Assembly (NCBI GenBank): GCA_025936045.1
Contig: JAICUB010000020.1
Coordinates: 52,409 to 116,408 of the forward strand
Direction: 5' to 3'
DNA from: Polyangiaceae bacterium
GTDB lineage: Bacteria; Myxococcota_A; Polyangia; Polyangiales; Polyangiaceae
DNA: 64,000 nt
Shown: positions 1 to 9,028 of the stretch, piece by piece
Layout: each line of letters opens with the position of its first letter
Numbering within the stretch: position 1 is the first letter of the stretch
The notes under the pieces: generated by a model
Told to the model about the DNA's origin: nothing
What the model saw: only the letters and a program-made list of their open reading frames with translations
Databases searched by the model: none
Program-made: the position numbers and the translations under genes

Positions 1-230
1 GTAGCGCCCGCGTCGCCGCTCGTGACGCAGGGTACGCCGGCGTCGGAGCCCGGCATGCGCTGGAGGTAGTCGTCGCGCGCGATGCGAACGTGCAGCTTCG
101 GCTGCGGCGCGCTGCCCGACTCGAGCAACGTCGTCGGGATGTTGCGCGCGATGAGCATCTCGGCTGCGGCGGCGCCCGACGGGCCGGAACCGATGACGAC
201 GACTCCGCGCTCGTCGGCGCCGGTGCTCAC
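1..230 (-). CDS. FAD-dependent oxidoreductase (GMC-like), N-terminal fragment cut by window edge
   Basis: Only the first 76 or so codons are present; the gene runs off the left edge. The N-terminus has a classic Rossmann FAD-binding signature, VVVIGSGPSGAAAAEML, ending in an acidic strand (LLESG), as in GMC/choline-dehydrogenase-type oxidoreductases. The GTG start at 230 overlaps the TGA of the upstream epimerase gene by 4 bp (GTGA, 227-230), so translation is probably coupled. It is the last gene seen of a minus-strand operon with an acyltransferase and an epimerase. That setting suggests oxidation of a sugar or polyol, but the substrate cannot be read from this fragment. The subfamily is an inference from the N-terminus alone. 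Confidence 0.7.
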   Translation of the reverse strand, partial: MSTGADERGVVVIGSGPSGAAAAEMLIARNIPTTLLESGSAPQPKLHVRIARDDYLQRMPGSDAGVPCVTSGDAGA

Positions 231-1294
231 GAGGTGCCCTCCTGCACGCGCCGAAACCACGCCGCCGAGCGTGCGATGCCGTCGCGCGCCCGCACTGCGG
301 GCTCGTAGCCCAGCATGCGTCGGGCCTTGCGATCGAGATACACGACGGAGCGCGGATAGACGCTCGTAAGGCTTCGCCAACGTGGCGTCGCCTTCAGCAC
401 GTCGAGCAGGCGCGCCGCGAGCGGCTGCGACCCTGCACGCCGCCGTGCGACCGGTACGCGGGCGACCGGCGGCGGCGCGCCCCCGCGCCGTGCGAACAGC
501 TCCTTTGCGGTGCGGGGCAGCTGGCCGATCCCGGCGCGCAGCATCGCCTCCGTGCGCGACCAATCCCTGAGCGGCGGCAAACCGAGCTCGGCGTTGAACG
601 CCGCGAAGAACTCGTTCCACGTCAGCGTGTCGGGGCCGTTGACGTTGAACGCTTCGCCCGGCGCGCTCTCGCGCTCGAGCGCGAGGCAGAGCGCGGCCAC
701 GAGATCGTCGACGTAAACGAGGTTGCAGGTGCCCTCGCCGAGCCGCCCGAGCGTGCCCCAACGGCGTGCCTCGAGCTTGTTTCCGAGCTCCAACGTCCAG
801 GTATCGGAACGCGGTCCGTAGACGATGCTCGGCCGCAATAGGTTCACGCGCAAACCGACGGAGGCGGCACGCTGCAGGCATTTCTCCGCTTCGAGCTTCG
901 AGTCCGAATAGTCCCAGCCCTGCCGCACGAGCGGCGCCGTCTCGTCGAGCGCGCCGCTCGAGCCGCCGTAGACCTCAGCGGTGCTGAGATAGACGAGGCG
1001 CGCCGGGGACGCCGACAGCGCCGCACAGAGGTTTCGCACGCCGTCCACTTGCGTACGCGGATCGCCGACGAACGCGGCGACGACCAGCTCCATCCCGCTG
1101 ACCGCGTCCCGCACGCTCGCGGCGTCGGTAACGTCGCAACGAAACGGCTCGACCGTCGCGAGCCCTTCGAGCGGGCGCGCCGTTCTGCTGGCCGAACGCA
1201 CCGCATAGCCGCGCGCCACGAGCATTTCCACGGCGCGGCCGCCGATGAAGCCCGAGCCGCCCAAAACCACCACTCGTCGTCCGCCGCTCGTCAC
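227..1294 (-). CDS. NAD(P)-dependent epimerase/dehydratase (extended SDR)
   Basis: This 355-aa extended short-chain dehydrogenase has the nucleotide-binding motif GGSGFIGG near residues 12-19 and a YSDSK catalytic pair (Tyr129/Lys133), preceded by STAEVYG. The fold matches nucleotide-sugar epimerases and dehydratases; the sugar is not predictable. The start is taken as GTG 1294 because it makes a 4-bp GTGA overlap with the stop of the acyltransferase gene; a GTG four codons upstream (1306) is also possible. The downstream FAD oxidoreductase is joined by the same kind of overlap, so the three genes form a translationally coupled operon. The likely role is making or modifying a sugar for the exopolysaccharide built by neighbouring genes. 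Confidence 0.85.
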   Translation of the reverse strand: MTSGGRRVVVLGGSGFIGGRAVEMLVARGYAVRSASRTARPLEGLATVEPFRCDVTDAASVRDAVSGMELVVAAFVGDPRTQVDGVRNLCAALSASPARLVYLSTAEVYGGSSGALDETAPLVRQGWDYSDSKLEAEKCLQRAASVGLRVNLLRPSIVYGPRSDTWTLELGNKLEARRWGTLGRLGEGTCNLVYVDDLVAALCLALERESAPGEAFNVNGPDTLTWNEFFAAFNAELGLPPLRDWSRTEAMLRAGIGQLPRTAKELFARRGGAPPPVARVPVARRRAGSQPLAARLLDVLKATPRWRSLTSVYPRSVVYLDRKARRMLGYEPAVRARDGIARSAAWFRRVQEGTS

Positions 1295-2472
1295 GCTTTG
1301 AACCACCGCTTCAGCTTGAGGAACTTGACCTCGTAGAGGTTATAGCTCGCGAACGCGATCAGGAACGCGACCGCGGCGCCGGCCGTGGCTTGAATCAGCA
1401 CGGCGACGGTGTGCGAGCCCACGTGCCGCTGAACGATCGCAAGTGTGTCGTGGCGCCAGAACCCGTACGCGATCATCGTGTGGAACACGTAGAGGCCGTA
1501 GCTGTACTTGCCGAAGACGCGCAAGAGTCCGTTGCGCAGGAAGCGCTTGAGCAACGGAGGACCGCCGGCCCACGCCGCGCCGAAAATCATCGTCGCGCAG
1601 AGGAGCGCGAGGCAAGTCTGCTTCAGCGGCAGGCTGATGTTGTGGGGTAGGACGCGCGTCGGCAACGCGATGAGCGCGAGCATCAGCGCGGGCACGGCGA
1701 GCGCGAGCGTCTTGAAGCGCGCGCCGATCGCGTCCATACCCGCGGGCCCGCGAATCGCGAGCGCGAACCACGCGCCGATGCAGAGCGAATCCAGGCGGCA
1801 GGGCGTAAAGACGTGCGCCCACATTTCGTTATCCGTGAGCTGACCGAGCGTGAGACGCAGCCCGAGCGCGAGCGCGCTCAGCACGACGGCGGTGGTCATG
1901 GCCCGTTCGCGCGAAGCGACGCGGATGACGAACGGCCAGAAGAGGTAGAAGTGCTCTTCGATCGAGAGCGTCCAGAAGTGCGAGACGTACGGGATCGCGA
2001 ACGAGCCTTTGATCGCGCAGTAGACGTTGGTGAGATACGACCAGAGCCAGCCCTGAACGCTGCGTATTTCGAGGCCTTCGGGCGCGTACGCCGCCAAAAA
2101 ACCTCGTGGTATCAAGACCAGGAGCACGAACAACACGCCGTAATACAGCGGAAAAATCCGCAGCGTCCGGCGCATGTAGAATGCCTTGAAGTAGCTCTGG
2201 CTCTGCTTCGTGTCCCATAGGATGCCGGTGATCAGAAAGCCCGAGAGCACGAAGAAGAGGTCGACGCCCCACATGCCGTAGCCGACGACCTTCAGCGCCG
2301 CTCGCTCGACGAGGTTCGCCGGCGGGTCGATCATCATCCCGATGAAGTGGGCGCACATCACGGCGACGATGGCGACGCCGCGGACGCCGTCGAGCTCGAG
2401 GACGTGCATCTCCGTGCGCTTCTGGACGCGCGCGTCGCCGGCGGGAGCGCGTGGCGGGGCGTCTACATCCAT
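1291..2472 (-). CDS. Acyltransferase family 3 (OafA/YrhL-like membrane O-acyltransferase)
   Basis: A 393-aa integral membrane protein with about ten hydrophobic segments. The family hallmarks are present: LDGVRGVAIVAVMCAHF at the N-terminus, FFVLSGFLITG, and SHFWTLSIEEHFYLFWP in the middle. Proteins of this family move acetyl or other acyl groups onto sugars of polysaccharides, lipopolysaccharide or macrolides at the inner membrane. ATG 2472 is chosen because residues further upstream are low-complexity and unlike the family N-terminus. It is the first gene of the minus-strand operon and is divergent from the glycosyltransferase at 2653 across a gap of about 180 bp that should hold both promoters. 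An O-acetyl or acyl decoration of the exopolysaccharide is the simplest role. Confidence 0.9.
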   Translation of the reverse strand: MDVDAPPRAPAGDARVQKRTEMHVLELDGVRGVAIVAVMCAHFIGMMIDPPANLVERAALKVVGYGMWGVDLFFVLSGFLITGILWDTKQSQSYFKAFYMRRTLRIFPLYYGVLFVLLVLIPRGFLAAYAPEGLEIRSVQGWLWSYLTNVYCAIKGSFAIPYVSHFWTLSIEEHFYLFWPFVIRVASRERAMTTAVVLSALALGLRLTLGQLTDNEMWAHVFTPCRLDSLCIGAWFALAIRGPAGMDAIGARFKTLALAVPALMLALIALPTRVLPHNISLPLKQTCLALLCATMIFGAAWAGGPPLLKRFLRNGLLRVFGKYSYGLYVFHTMIAYGFWRHDTLAIVQRHVGSHTVAVLIQATAGAAVAFLIAFASYNLYEVKFLKLKRWFKA

Positions 2473-2652
2473 CGTCGCGAGACTAGAGCAAGGCTCCGAA
2501 CGTGAGGAACGATTCGAGGTGCGAGCCTGCACGGCTCAATTATTGGCAATCACGGGTGGCCCCCCGGGAACGAGCGAAACCGGCCGGCCGACGGAAAGAG
2601 GCTGGCGTCGCGAGTGTGGTATGCATGCGGGTATTTTTCTCGGGGTGCATTG

Positions 2653-3936
2653 ATGTCCGAGCGATTGAGAGTGCTCTACGTGTCGCACATGCCGCCGAGC
2701 CCGCCGCGGTTCGGCGCGCAGGCGCGGGTCCACGGTCTGATGACGAGTGTCGCGCGCCACGTCGACGTGAGCGCCGTCATCCTGGCCGAGCGAGATTTCG
2801 ATTTGAACGAGAGCCGGCGCGCCCTCGAAGCGTACTGCCGCGAGGCGGTGTTGATTCCGAACCCGCGGGGCGACACGAACAAGAAGCGCTGGATCCAGCT
2901 GCGCTCGCTCGCGTCGCTGAAGAGCTTCGATCGCCTGCGGGTGTCGCTACCCGAGACGCAACGCGCGCTCACTCGCTTGCTCACGAAGCAGCGGTTCGAC
3001 GTCGTAAACCTCGAATTTCCTTATCTCGCGCATCTCGATTTTCGGTTGGCGCCGCCGGGCGAACGTCCGCCCATCGTCGTGCTCGACACGCACGAAATCG
3101 CCTACGATCTCGCGCGCCAAATGGCGGGTCGCGACGTGAGCGTCGCGCGCCGTGTTTACGGCAACATCAACTGGCCGAAGCTGCGTCGCGAAGAGCGCGC
3201 GGCCTTCCGCATGGCCGACGGCCTCTGCGCCTGCAGCGACGCCGATCGCGATCGCTTGTGGGTCGAGGCCCCCGGGGTGCGCATCGCCGTCATCCCGAAC
3301 GCGGCCGACGTGGAGTTCTTCCAGCCGCGGCCGACCGACCCCGTAGGCGACGGCTTCACGGTCGTCTTCTTCGGCTTGCTGCAGACGTATCCGAACGTCG
3401 ACGGCGTAACACACTTGGTTGAAGATATCTGGCCGCACGTCCGCGCGGCCGTGCCGCAGGCACGCCTCAAGATCATCGGAAAAAATCCGCCGCCCGAGGT
3501 GCAGCGACTGGCCGCTCCCGACATCGAGATTACGGGTTTCGTCGAGGATTTGCGGCCTCACCTCGCCGCGGCGCAGGTCATCGTCGTTCCGCTCCGCTAC
3601 GGCGGCGGCACCCGACTCAAGATCGTCGAGGCGATGGCGATGGGCCGGGCGATCGTGTCGACCCGACTGGGCGCCGAAGGAATCGACGCAGCGCCGGGTA
3701 AGGACATCTTGCTCGCCGACGATCCGAAAGAGTTCGCGGACGGCGTGGTGCGGCTGATTCGCGAGCGCGACTACGCCGCGAGCGTCGGCCGCGCGGGACG
3801 CGAGCTCGCGGTGGCGCGCTACTCGTGGCGCGCTGCGGGAGATAACCTCGTCGATTTCTTTCGTGACCTCTTGCACACGCGATCGGACGCGACCGGCATC
3901 GTACAAAAGTCTTTACGTGACGCCCGCGCGCCGTAG
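2653..3936 (+). CDS. Glycosyltransferase family 4 (GT-B)
   Basis: A 428-aa GT-B glycosyltransferase. The N-terminal half begins RVLYVSHMPPSPPRFG. The C-terminal half shows the GT4 donor-site features: VIPNAADVEFF, VVFFGLLQTYPNVDG, and a GGGTRLKIVEAMAMGRAIVST block that supplies the conserved acidic pair for the nucleotide sugar. ATG 2653 is used since the protein then begins directly at the first beta-strand. It stands alone on the plus strand between the divergent acyltransferase operon and a 232-bp gap. It probably adds one sugar of the exopolysaccharide repeat unit at the cytoplasmic face of the membrane; donor and acceptor are unknown. Confidence 0.9.
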   Translation: MSERLRVLYVSHMPPSPPRFGAQARVHGLMTSVARHVDVSAVILAERDFDLNESRRALEAYCREAVLIPNPRGDTNKKRWIQLRSLASLKSFDRLRVSLPETQRALTRLLTKQRFDVVNLEFPYLAHLDFRLAPPGERPPIVVLDTHEIAYDLARQMAGRDVSVARRVYGNINWPKLRREERAAFRMADGLCACSDADRDRLWVEAPGVRIAVIPNAADVEFFQPRPTDPVGDGFTVVFFGLLQTYPNVDGVTHLVEDIWPHVRAAVPQARLKIIGKNPPPEVQRLAAPDIEITGFVEDLRPHLAAAQVIVVPLRYGGGTRLKIVEAMAMGRAIVSTRLGAEGIDAAPGKDILLADDPKEFADGVVRLIRERDYAASVGRAGRELAVARYSWRAAGDNLVDFFRDLLHTRSDATGIVQKSLRDARAP

Positions 3937-3998
3937 TCATTTCACGAGTCTTCGCGCGCTTCAGCCTGAAATCGCGTGCCACTGAGGAGCGACGGCGC

Positions 3999-4015
3999 AC
4001 ATGTAACGACATGTA
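3999..4015. repeat. Direct repeat ACATGTA x2, 10 bp apart
   Basis: Two copies of ACATGTA, each containing the palindrome ACATGT, start exactly 10 bp apart (3999 and 4009), one helical turn. They lie about 155 bp upstream of the DUF1592 gene in the 232-bp gap 3937-4168. This spacing is typical of operator sites that place two protein units on the same face of DNA, but no regulator is known and chance occurrence cannot be excluded. Confidence 0.35.
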
Positions 4016-4168
4016 GTAACCGCGAACACTCGAACTCCGTCGCAAAGAATTCCGAACGAAGTTAAACCCGACATTCTAGCTAAACCGTCGGAGTGACTCT
4101 ACCGAACCGTTCGACGCGATGCTAAAGTCCGCCGTTCGTGGCACCGTTAGGGGCCGTGGAGCGACTGC

Positions 4169-5917
4169 ATGATGCGCGTTCTTGGATGGTCGTTGTTCAG
4201 CGTGCTCGCGGCGGGCAGCCTCGCCTGCACGGGACAGATCTCCGGTCCTCTTCCCGCCGCGTCGGGCGGCGACGGAACCACGAATCCCGCCGGTTCGGGC
4301 GGCTCCGGGGGGAACAACCCTGGGGGGACGGGCGGTAGCGCCTCCTCGGGCTCCCCGGGCTCGGGGGGGTCCGCCCCGAGCGCCGGCTCGGGGGCCGCGG
4401 TGGACTGCAGCAGCGGTACGCACGGCGCCGTGGCCGAGGCCCGCCGCCTGACCACGGAAGAATATTCGAACGCGGTGAACGACCTTCTCGGCGTCGATGC
4501 GAGCACGAAGTATCCGGGCATCTCCGGTAAGTCCGTGACCGGCTACTCGACGGAACCGGCGCTTTCGGTGATCGGCGAGCAGGGCGTGTCTGCGGTCATG
4601 AATGCGGCGGAAGACGCCGCGCTCGCGCTCGCTCCGAACCTCGCGTCAGTGCTGCCCTGCACGAGCAAGGGTGACGACGCCTGCGCGGGGACCTTCCTCG
4701 ATACCGTGGGACGCCGAGCGTTCCGCCGGCCGCTGACCGACGACGAGCGCAGCAATTTGCTCGCCATTTACTCCGCCGAGAAGAGCGACGGTGCGACGTT
4801 CAGCGAAGCGGTCGCCGTCATGACGTCCGCGCTCCTGCAGATGCCGGCGTTCCTCTACGTGCTCGAAGCCGACGTCGCCTCGGGCAAGGATCGCAAGCGC
4901 ACGGGACCGGAGCTCGCGCAGAAGCTCGCTCTGCAACTCTGGGGTTCGGTGCCGGACGACACGTTGCTCGACGCTGCCGACGGGGGCGAGCTCGACGACA
5001 AGTCCGGCGTCGAGGCAGAAGCCGAGCGCATGATCGCCGATCCGCGCGCGAACCGCGCCCTTTCGCGCTTCTTCCGTGAGTGGACAGAGACGTCCGCCGA
5101 GGACGTAGCGAGCAAGGACAAGACGGCTTTTTCGTATCTCGACGACGACATGATCGCCGCCGTCAACGATTCCTTCGATCGCTTCGTCGCCGATCAGGTG
5201 CAGTCGGGCGGCACCTTCCAGACGCTCTTGCGGGACAACAGCGCGTTCGTCAACGACAAGCTCGCTGATTTCTTCGGACTCGATCCGGTGTCGGATTGGA
5301 CCAAGGTGAAGCTGCCCGCCGGCACCTATGCCGGTCTGGTCACGCAGCCGGCGTTCATGGCGGCGCACGCTCACACGGTGAGCTCCTCTTACGTCTATCG
5401 CGGCCGCACGATCGTGAAGCGCTTCCTGTGCATCGACGTCGGGTCTCCGCCCGCCACGGCGATGGCCGCCTTCAGCACGCTTCAACTCCCCGCCGATCCG
5501 ACCGGCAAGGAAACGGCCATGAGCGTCGAGTCACGCGCGGATTGCGGCGGGTGCCACAAGGTGATCGATCCGGGGGGGCTCGTGTTCGAGCACTTCGACG
5601 GGATGGGCCACTACCGCGACCAGTACGACAGCGGAAAGGCCATCGATACGACCGGCACCATCGTCGGAATCGGCGACACCACCGTTCCGTTCGAAGGCCC
5701 CGTGGATCTGATGAATCAGCTCGCGGACCTCCCGGTCGCAGAGGAGTGCTTCGCGACGCAGCTCTTTCGTTACGCCGCGGCCGAGCGGGACACCAGCGAG
5801 GACGCTTGCTCGATCCAGCAGATCAGCGACGCGCTCACCGGGTCCGACGGCACGCTGGCCAAGGCCATCATCCAGACGACCCAGACCGATGGGTTCTTGT
5901 ACCGCCGAGGAGAGTGA
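4169..5917 (+). CDS. DUF1592/DUF1588 domain lipoprotein-like protein with CxxCH motif
   Basis: A 582-aa secreted protein. The first 20 residues form a signal peptide ending at a possible lipobox Cys20, followed by a Gly/Ser/Pro-rich linker to about residue 75. The rest follows the DUF1587-1595-1592-1588-1585 order: RRLTTEEYSNAVNDLLG, then FRRPLTDDER, then a central DUF1592 helical region, and CGGCHKVIDPGGLVFEHFD with a cytochrome-c-like CxxCH. This architecture is known mainly from Planctomycetes and Myxobacteria, and its function is not established. It is followed 5 bp later by a DUF1552 gene, its usual partner. The position inside an exopolysaccharide locus suggests a periplasmic or outer-surface role. 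Start ATG 4169; a second ATG follows immediately. Confidence 0.85.
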   Translation: MMRVLGWSLFSVLAAGSLACTGQISGPLPAASGGDGTTNPAGSGGSGGNNPGGTGGSASSGSPGSGGSAPSAGSGAAVDCSSGTHGAVAEARRLTTEEYSNAVNDLLGVDASTKYPGISGKSVTGYSTEPALSVIGEQGVSAVMNAAEDAALALAPNLASVLPCTSKGDDACAGTFLDTVGRRAFRRPLTDDERSNLLAIYSAEKSDGATFSEAVAVMTSALLQMPAFLYVLEADVASGKDRKRTGPELAQKLALQLWGSVPDDTLLDAADGGELDDKSGVEAEAERMIADPRANRALSRFFREWTETSAEDVASKDKTAFSYLDDDMIAAVNDSFDRFVADQVQSGGTFQTLLRDNSAFVNDKLADFFGLDPVSDWTKVKLPAGTYAGLVTQPAFMAAHAHTVSSSYVYRGRTIVKRFLCIDVGSPPATAMAAFSTLQLPADPTGKETAMSVESRADCGGCHKVIDPGGLVFEHFDGMGHYRDQYDSGKAIDTTGTIVGIGDTTVPFEGPVDLMNQLADLPVAEECFATQLFRYAAAERDTSEDACSIQQISDALTGSDGTLAKAIIQTTQTDGFLYRRGE

Positions 5918-5922
5918 GCGAC

Positions 5923-7482
5923 ATGCGCGTTCCGCAACGAATCATTCAACGCATCGATCGCCGCCGCTTCCTCCTCGGCGCGGGTGGCGCAGTCCTCGCG
6001 CTCCCCATGCTCGAGGCTCACGCTCCGCGCGTCGCCTTCGGGGCGTCGGCGGGGCCGCCTCAGCGCTTGATCGTGCTCTTGCACTCGCACGGTCGCGTCG
6101 TCGGGGGCAACCACGACAGCGGTTCGCCCGCGGACAACTGGTCCCCGTCGTCGAAGACCGGGCCGCTCCCCGAGACGGGCGACCTCTCGCCGTTGCTGGC
6201 GGCGATCGGCGACGTTCGCAAGGAGGTCGTGACGATCGACCAGGTCGACAATCTCGTGCGTCACATGACGGGTGACGCGGACGGGCACCTCTCGGCCGAG
6301 CTCACGTGCCTCACCTGTCTGCAGCCCAAGGTGCCGCTCGTGAGCGGCGCGGGCCCATCGATCGACTACGTTGCGGGCCTGCGGCTACGCGCGTCGGAAT
6401 CGCAAAAGGCGAACATCCTCTTTCCGAGCACGCCCGTTCCGAACTTCATCACCGACACGCAGCAGTTCCGCGGCGCGAACGGCACTTCTCCCGCCTTGAT
6501 GAACCTGCCGCCCGCCGACGCCGCGAAGAGCCTGTTTGCGGGCGTCCAGCCGCCGGGCGGCGACATGCCGCCACCCCCGCCGACGAAGACGCTGTCCGAT
6601 CGGCTGACGGCGCGACGCCCCAGCATTCTGGACGCGGTCGCGAAAGATTTCGTCGCGCTCGAGAAGAGCGTCGGTCCGGCGGATCAGCAGCGCTTGGCGC
6701 AGCACGCGCAATTTCTGCAATCGCTCGAGGCTCAGGTCTCCGGCGGTTCGGGCATGGTGACGCCGCTCGAAGCGTGTAGCCCGCCCGATACCAGCAAAAT
6801 CCCCTCGGCGAACGACTACACCAAAGCCGACGACCATGACTGGACTCGTGGTTATTGGGAAGCGATGATGTGGAAGTACAACGTCGAGAACATGGTGCAG
6901 TCGCTCGCGTGCGACGTGACCCGCGTCGCCGGCTTGCAGTTCTTGCTCTCCGACGGCCCCGTCTTCCCGAGCGAGTTCACCGGCACTTCACCACTCGACG
7001 GCGACGTGAATTGGCACGCCACCATCCACAACACCGATACACCCGATCGGCCGATGGCCGGCACTCTAACGCAGGCCTATCAGTTCTACGGTCAGGTCTT
7101 CACGTACCTCGTCCAACGCCTCGCCGCGATCGCGGACGTCGACGGGAGCCGGCTGCTCGACAACACGCTCGTCGTGTGGAACTCCGACCTCGGCTACGGC
7201 GCGGGCCACTTCTGCTTCAATCACCCGATCGTCATGGCGGGCATGGGCTCCAAATTCGCGAACGGCCAAGGCCGCCACCTCGTGTGTGACGGCCGTCGCT
7301 CCCTCGGTGACCTTTGGGCGCAGGTCCTGCGCATGCTCGGCGGCTCGGACACGACGTTCGGCACCGACGGCAAGGTCGGCGACGGCGGCGTCTCCGGCGA
7401 CAAGCTGCTCGCGAACCTCGGGGCGCCGGGCAACTTCATCACGGCCAACACGCCGCTCCACCTCGGCGAGCTCGACCTCTAA
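5923..7482 (+). CDS. DUF1552 domain protein, Tat-type signal
   Basis: A 519-aa exported protein. The start ATG 5923 lies a few bases after a GGAGAG ribosome-binding site that overlaps the end of the upstream DUF1592 gene. The N-terminus has a twin-arginine-like signal, IDRRRFLLGAGGAVLALPML, suggesting export in folded form, possibly with a cofactor or metal. The body matches DUF1552, with conserved stretches such as LIVLLHSHGR, HMTGDADGHLSAEL and NTLVVWNSDLGYGAGHFCFNHPIVMAG, reminiscent of the alkaline-phosphatase/DUF1501 superfamily. Function is unknown. It forms a two-gene operon with the DUF1592 protein and ends at a strong hairpin (7485-7507) facing the convergent lipoprotein gene. Confidence 0.85.
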   Translation: MRVPQRIIQRIDRRRFLLGAGGAVLALPMLEAHAPRVAFGASAGPPQRLIVLLHSHGRVVGGNHDSGSPADNWSPSSKTGPLPETGDLSPLLAAIGDVRKEVVTIDQVDNLVRHMTGDADGHLSAELTCLTCLQPKVPLVSGAGPSIDYVAGLRLRASESQKANILFPSTPVPNFITDTQQFRGANGTSPALMNLPPADAAKSLFAGVQPPGGDMPPPPPTKTLSDRLTARRPSILDAVAKDFVALEKSVGPADQQRLAQHAQFLQSLEAQVSGGSGMVTPLEACSPPDTSKIPSANDYTKADDHDWTRGYWEAMMWKYNVENMVQSLACDVTRVAGLQFLLSDGPVFPSEFTGTSPLDGDVNWHATIHNTDTPDRPMAGTLTQAYQFYGQVFTYLVQRLAAIADVDGSRLLDNTLVVWNSDLGYGAGHFCFNHPIVMAGMGSKFANGQGRHLVCDGRRSLGDLWAQVLRMLGGSDTTFGTDGKVGDGGVSGDKLLANLGAPGNFITANTPLHLGELDL

Positions 7483-7484
7483 GA

Positions 7485-7507
7485 GCCGCGCGGCGTCACC
7501 GCGCGGC
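7485..7507. terminator. Bidirectional hairpin between convergent genes
   Basis: A perfect 9-bp GC-rich stem (GCCGCGCGG paired with CCGCGCGGC) with a 5-nt loop starts 3 bp after the DUF1552 stop and sits between convergent genes. There is no T-tract, so it may act as a weak or Rho-assisted terminator or protect mRNA ends. Confidence 0.6.
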
Positions 7508-7533
7508 CATGGCCGGACGCGCGGGGCGCTACG

Positions 7534-8958
7534 TCAGGGCGCGTACGAGGGATCGAGCGTGGTTGCCCAGAGCTGATTGACGGCCGCCACGCCGTCGTCC
7601 GAAAAATCGATGCCCTCGTGCCCGGATTCACAGCCGGTCATGCACAAGAGCTCCGGCTTGGTACTGAAGAGCGTCCACAGATCCGCTGCCGGGGGCAGGT
7701 CGTTCTGCGCGACGAGCGCGGCGATGACCGTATTGAAGTCGCCGATGGTCTTGTGATTCGAGTCCGTCGTCTTCTCGATCGTGGGAAGCAGGGGCACCTT
7801 GCCGGCGGCCTTCAGCTTGTCGATCACCGTTTGCATCGACGCTTTGAAGTCCGTCTCCTCGGGGCTGCGGTTGTTTTCGGCGTCGCCCTCGCCGTACGCG
7901 AGAATCCAATGGTGGAAGTCGGGGTTCAGGGCGATGAGGTCGTCGATGCTCGTCGCGAGATCCTGGGCTTTGCCGCCCGCCTCCGCGAGATCGATGAGCG
8001 CGGGATAGTAGCCGGCGTGCGCTGCGTGGATAAGCTCGGGGAACATTCCCGCTCGGCCGTGGTAAGTGTCGCGCGACTGGCCGAGGCCGACGATCGCCCA
8101 CGTGTCATCCGAGCCCGCGGAGACGTCGTGGATCTCGATCTCGCCGATCTGCGAGGCGGGGTTGCCCTGATTGCTCACGAGCTTCGTGAGCGTCATCCGC
8201 ACGTAGCTCATCCCGCCGAAGTCGAAGCTGTGCTCACGGCTGCGGTACGTCGTGTCGTCCGGCGCGCCGGTCACTTCGGCCACCTTGGTCCAGCTGCCCT
8301 CTTCCCCCGTGGGAGATACCTCTATGTAGTAGGCGGTTGGAGCACCGAAGTTGATGGCCGGCGTGATGGTGTAATCGGGCGTGGAGCTCGTGTGCCACAC
8401 GAAGAGGAGCTTCGACGGGCCTTTTCCGACGTTGATTTGAACCCAACTGTCCTGGATCGAACCGTCGCTCTCGACAGGCGCTCTCCAGATGGAATTGAAA
8501 TCCCACTTTCCGTCGAAGGCCGCGTCGCCGCCGTCCGGTGAGGATTGAACGTCCTTGCCGCGGCACACGAGTGGATTCGGCGTGAGAAAGCCGCTCGTCC
8601 CGCCCGCGCTGGGTTCGCCGCCTTCACCAGCGACCCCGACTTGCGCCGAGCCAGCCGTGCCTGCCGTGGAGTTGCCCGCCGTGCCGCCCCCGCGCCCCGC
8701 GCCGCCCGTACCGGCACGGCCGCCCGCGCCCGCGCCCGCGCCCGCGCTGCTGCCGCCGTTGGCGCCGCTACTGGCGCCGCTTCCGGCGGCGGCCCCGACG
8801 CCACTCCCGCTGCCGCCGCCGTTCGCCGCGCCCGCCGTGGCCCCACTACCGGCGTTCGCTCCGGCTCCCGCTCCCGTGTCGTCATCCGACTTTTCGGAAC
8901 CGCACGCTGCGGCGATGAGCACCGCAAGAAGACAAACTCGCATCGTTCCCTGGCGCAT
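7534..8958 (-). CDS. Lipoprotein with discoidin-like and SGNH-hydrolase-like domains
   Basis: A 474-aa protein. A lipoprotein signal ends at about Cys19, followed by a roughly 100-residue Gly/Ala/Ser linker. A beta-rich middle part (about residues 150-270) resembles an F5/8-type-C (discoidin) carbohydrate-binding module: SWTKVAEVTGAPDDTTY, YVRMTLTKLVSNQG. The C-terminal part resembles SGNH/GDSL hydrolases: GLGQSRDTYHG with a possible Ser, and AYGEGDAENN near the third block. The usual DxxH end block is instead EGIDFSDDG, so the catalytic His looks absent. A surface carbohydrate-binding or esterase-like role fits the polysaccharide context; activity is doubtful. ATG 8958 is used; ATG 8943 is an equal alternative. 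Confidence 0.75.
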   Translation of the reverse strand: MRQGTMRVCLLAVLIAAACGSEKSDDDTGAGAGANAGSGATAGAANGGGSGSGVGAAAGSGASSGANGGSSAGAGAGAGGRAGTGGAGRGGGTAGNSTAGTAGSAQVGVAGEGGEPSAGGTSGFLTPNPLVCRGKDVQSSPDGGDAAFDGKWDFNSIWRAPVESDGSIQDSWVQINVGKGPSKLLFVWHTSSTPDYTITPAINFGAPTAYYIEVSPTGEEGSWTKVAEVTGAPDDTTYRSREHSFDFGGMSYVRMTLTKLVSNQGNPASQIGEIEIHDVSAGSDDTWAIVGLGQSRDTYHGRAGMFPELIHAAHAGYYPALIDLAEAGGKAQDLATSIDDLIALNPDFHHWILAYGEGDAENNRSPEETDFKASMQTVIDKLKAAGKVPLLPTIEKTTDSNHKTIGDFNTVIAALVAQNDLPPAADLWTLFSTKPELLCMTGCESGHEGIDFSDDGVAAVNQLWATTLDPSYAP

Positions 8959-9028
8959 AAGTCAACTCCGCCCCGCATCCTAGCGCGCGCACTCCCCGCT
9001 CCCAAGAGCTTTGCGTCCGACTTCCGGG

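Noticed and set aside
2541..2570. TTGGCAATCACGGGTGGCC upstream of the GT4 gene as a sigma-54 promoter
   Set aside because: GG-N10 is followed by TG instead of GC, so the invariant -12 GC is absent.
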